Assembly: GCA_934255405.1 (NCBI GenBank)
Contig: CAKQNT010000019.1
Span: forward strand, 1-21,898
DNA length: 21,898 bases
Direction of reading: 5' to 3'
Source: an uncultured Alphaproteobacteria bacterium
GTDB lineage: Bacteria > Pseudomonadota > Alphaproteobacteria > RF32 > CAG-239
Below are positions 21,855 through 21,898 of the stretch, piece by piece. The position numbers were made by a program, and so were the translations under genes. Each line of letters opens with the position of its first letter. Within the stretch, counting starts at the first letter, position 1. The notes under the pieces are model-generated. The model ran no database searches and was not told where the DNA came from. It saw only the letters and a program-made list of their open reading frames with translations.

Positions 21855-21882
21855 AAAAACAACCGTTGCTCCGGTTGTTTTT
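21855..21882 (+). terminator. Intrinsic terminator after flagellin
   Basis: AAAAACAACCG (21855-21865), loop TTGCTC and CGGTTGTTTTT (21872-21882) form an 11-pair stem ending in a T-run. It is about 170 bases past the flagellin stop, beyond the palindrome, so the palindrome would be part of the flagellin transcript. Confidence 0.85.
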
Positions 21883-21898
21883 ACCGCAAGCGACGTAA

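Overview
The window reads as ordinary chromosome of an anaerobic, probably host-associated Alphaproteobacterium. Base composition is moderately AT-rich, and genes are compact with strong Shine-Dalgarno sites and clear intrinsic terminators. The lineage guess rests on four things: a flagellin whose D0/D1 ends look like those of Rhodospirillales/Azospirillum, VirB8-type proteins, the yajC-secD-secF order, and class III (oxygen-sensitive) ribonucleotide reductase as the only reductase present. A gut group such as RF32 would fit, but this is inference and not a sequence match. There are no tRNA or rRNA genes, no insertion sequences and no CRISPR array.

Layout. 1-2,660: a small helix-turn-helix protein behind a 15-bp inverted repeat, overlapping tail to tail with a DUF2207 membrane protein. 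2,658-5,642: a translationally coupled trio (stand-alone GlmU-type nucleotidyltransferase, a small membrane-anchored protein, an M3 oligoendopeptidase F) ending at a hairpin terminator. 5,679-7,243 (minus): two tandem VirB8-like paralogues. Divergent from them, 7,416-9,326: a TolC-like outer-membrane lipoprotein with a C-terminal cadherin/Ig-like domain.

9,327-9,963 is non-coding: a terminator flanked by GATTCGAATC palindromes, an unexplained 103/104-bp tandem repeat, paired hairpins, and two NrdR-box-like sites exactly 31 bp apart. 9,964-12,974: an anaerobic ribonucleotide reductase operon in which the glycyl-radical domain is a separate 68-residue gene between the catalytic subunit (nrdD) and the radical-SAM activase (nrdG). 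13,041-15,611 (minus): a large soluble coiled-coil protein of unknown function with its own sigma-70 promoter.

15,757-16,596 (minus): a flavin-reductase-fold protein with a long basic tail. 16,715-19,598 (minus): secF, secD and yajC, the accessory Sec complex. 19,907-21,682: a flagellin whose variable region looks like a right-handed beta-helix, followed at once by a 125-bp imperfect palindrome and then a terminator.

The most notable points are the physically split class III reductase with matching NrdR operators, the beta-helix flagellin, the paired VirB8-like proteins with no type IV secretion genes nearby, and the repeat elements at 9,425-9,690 and 21,683-21,807.
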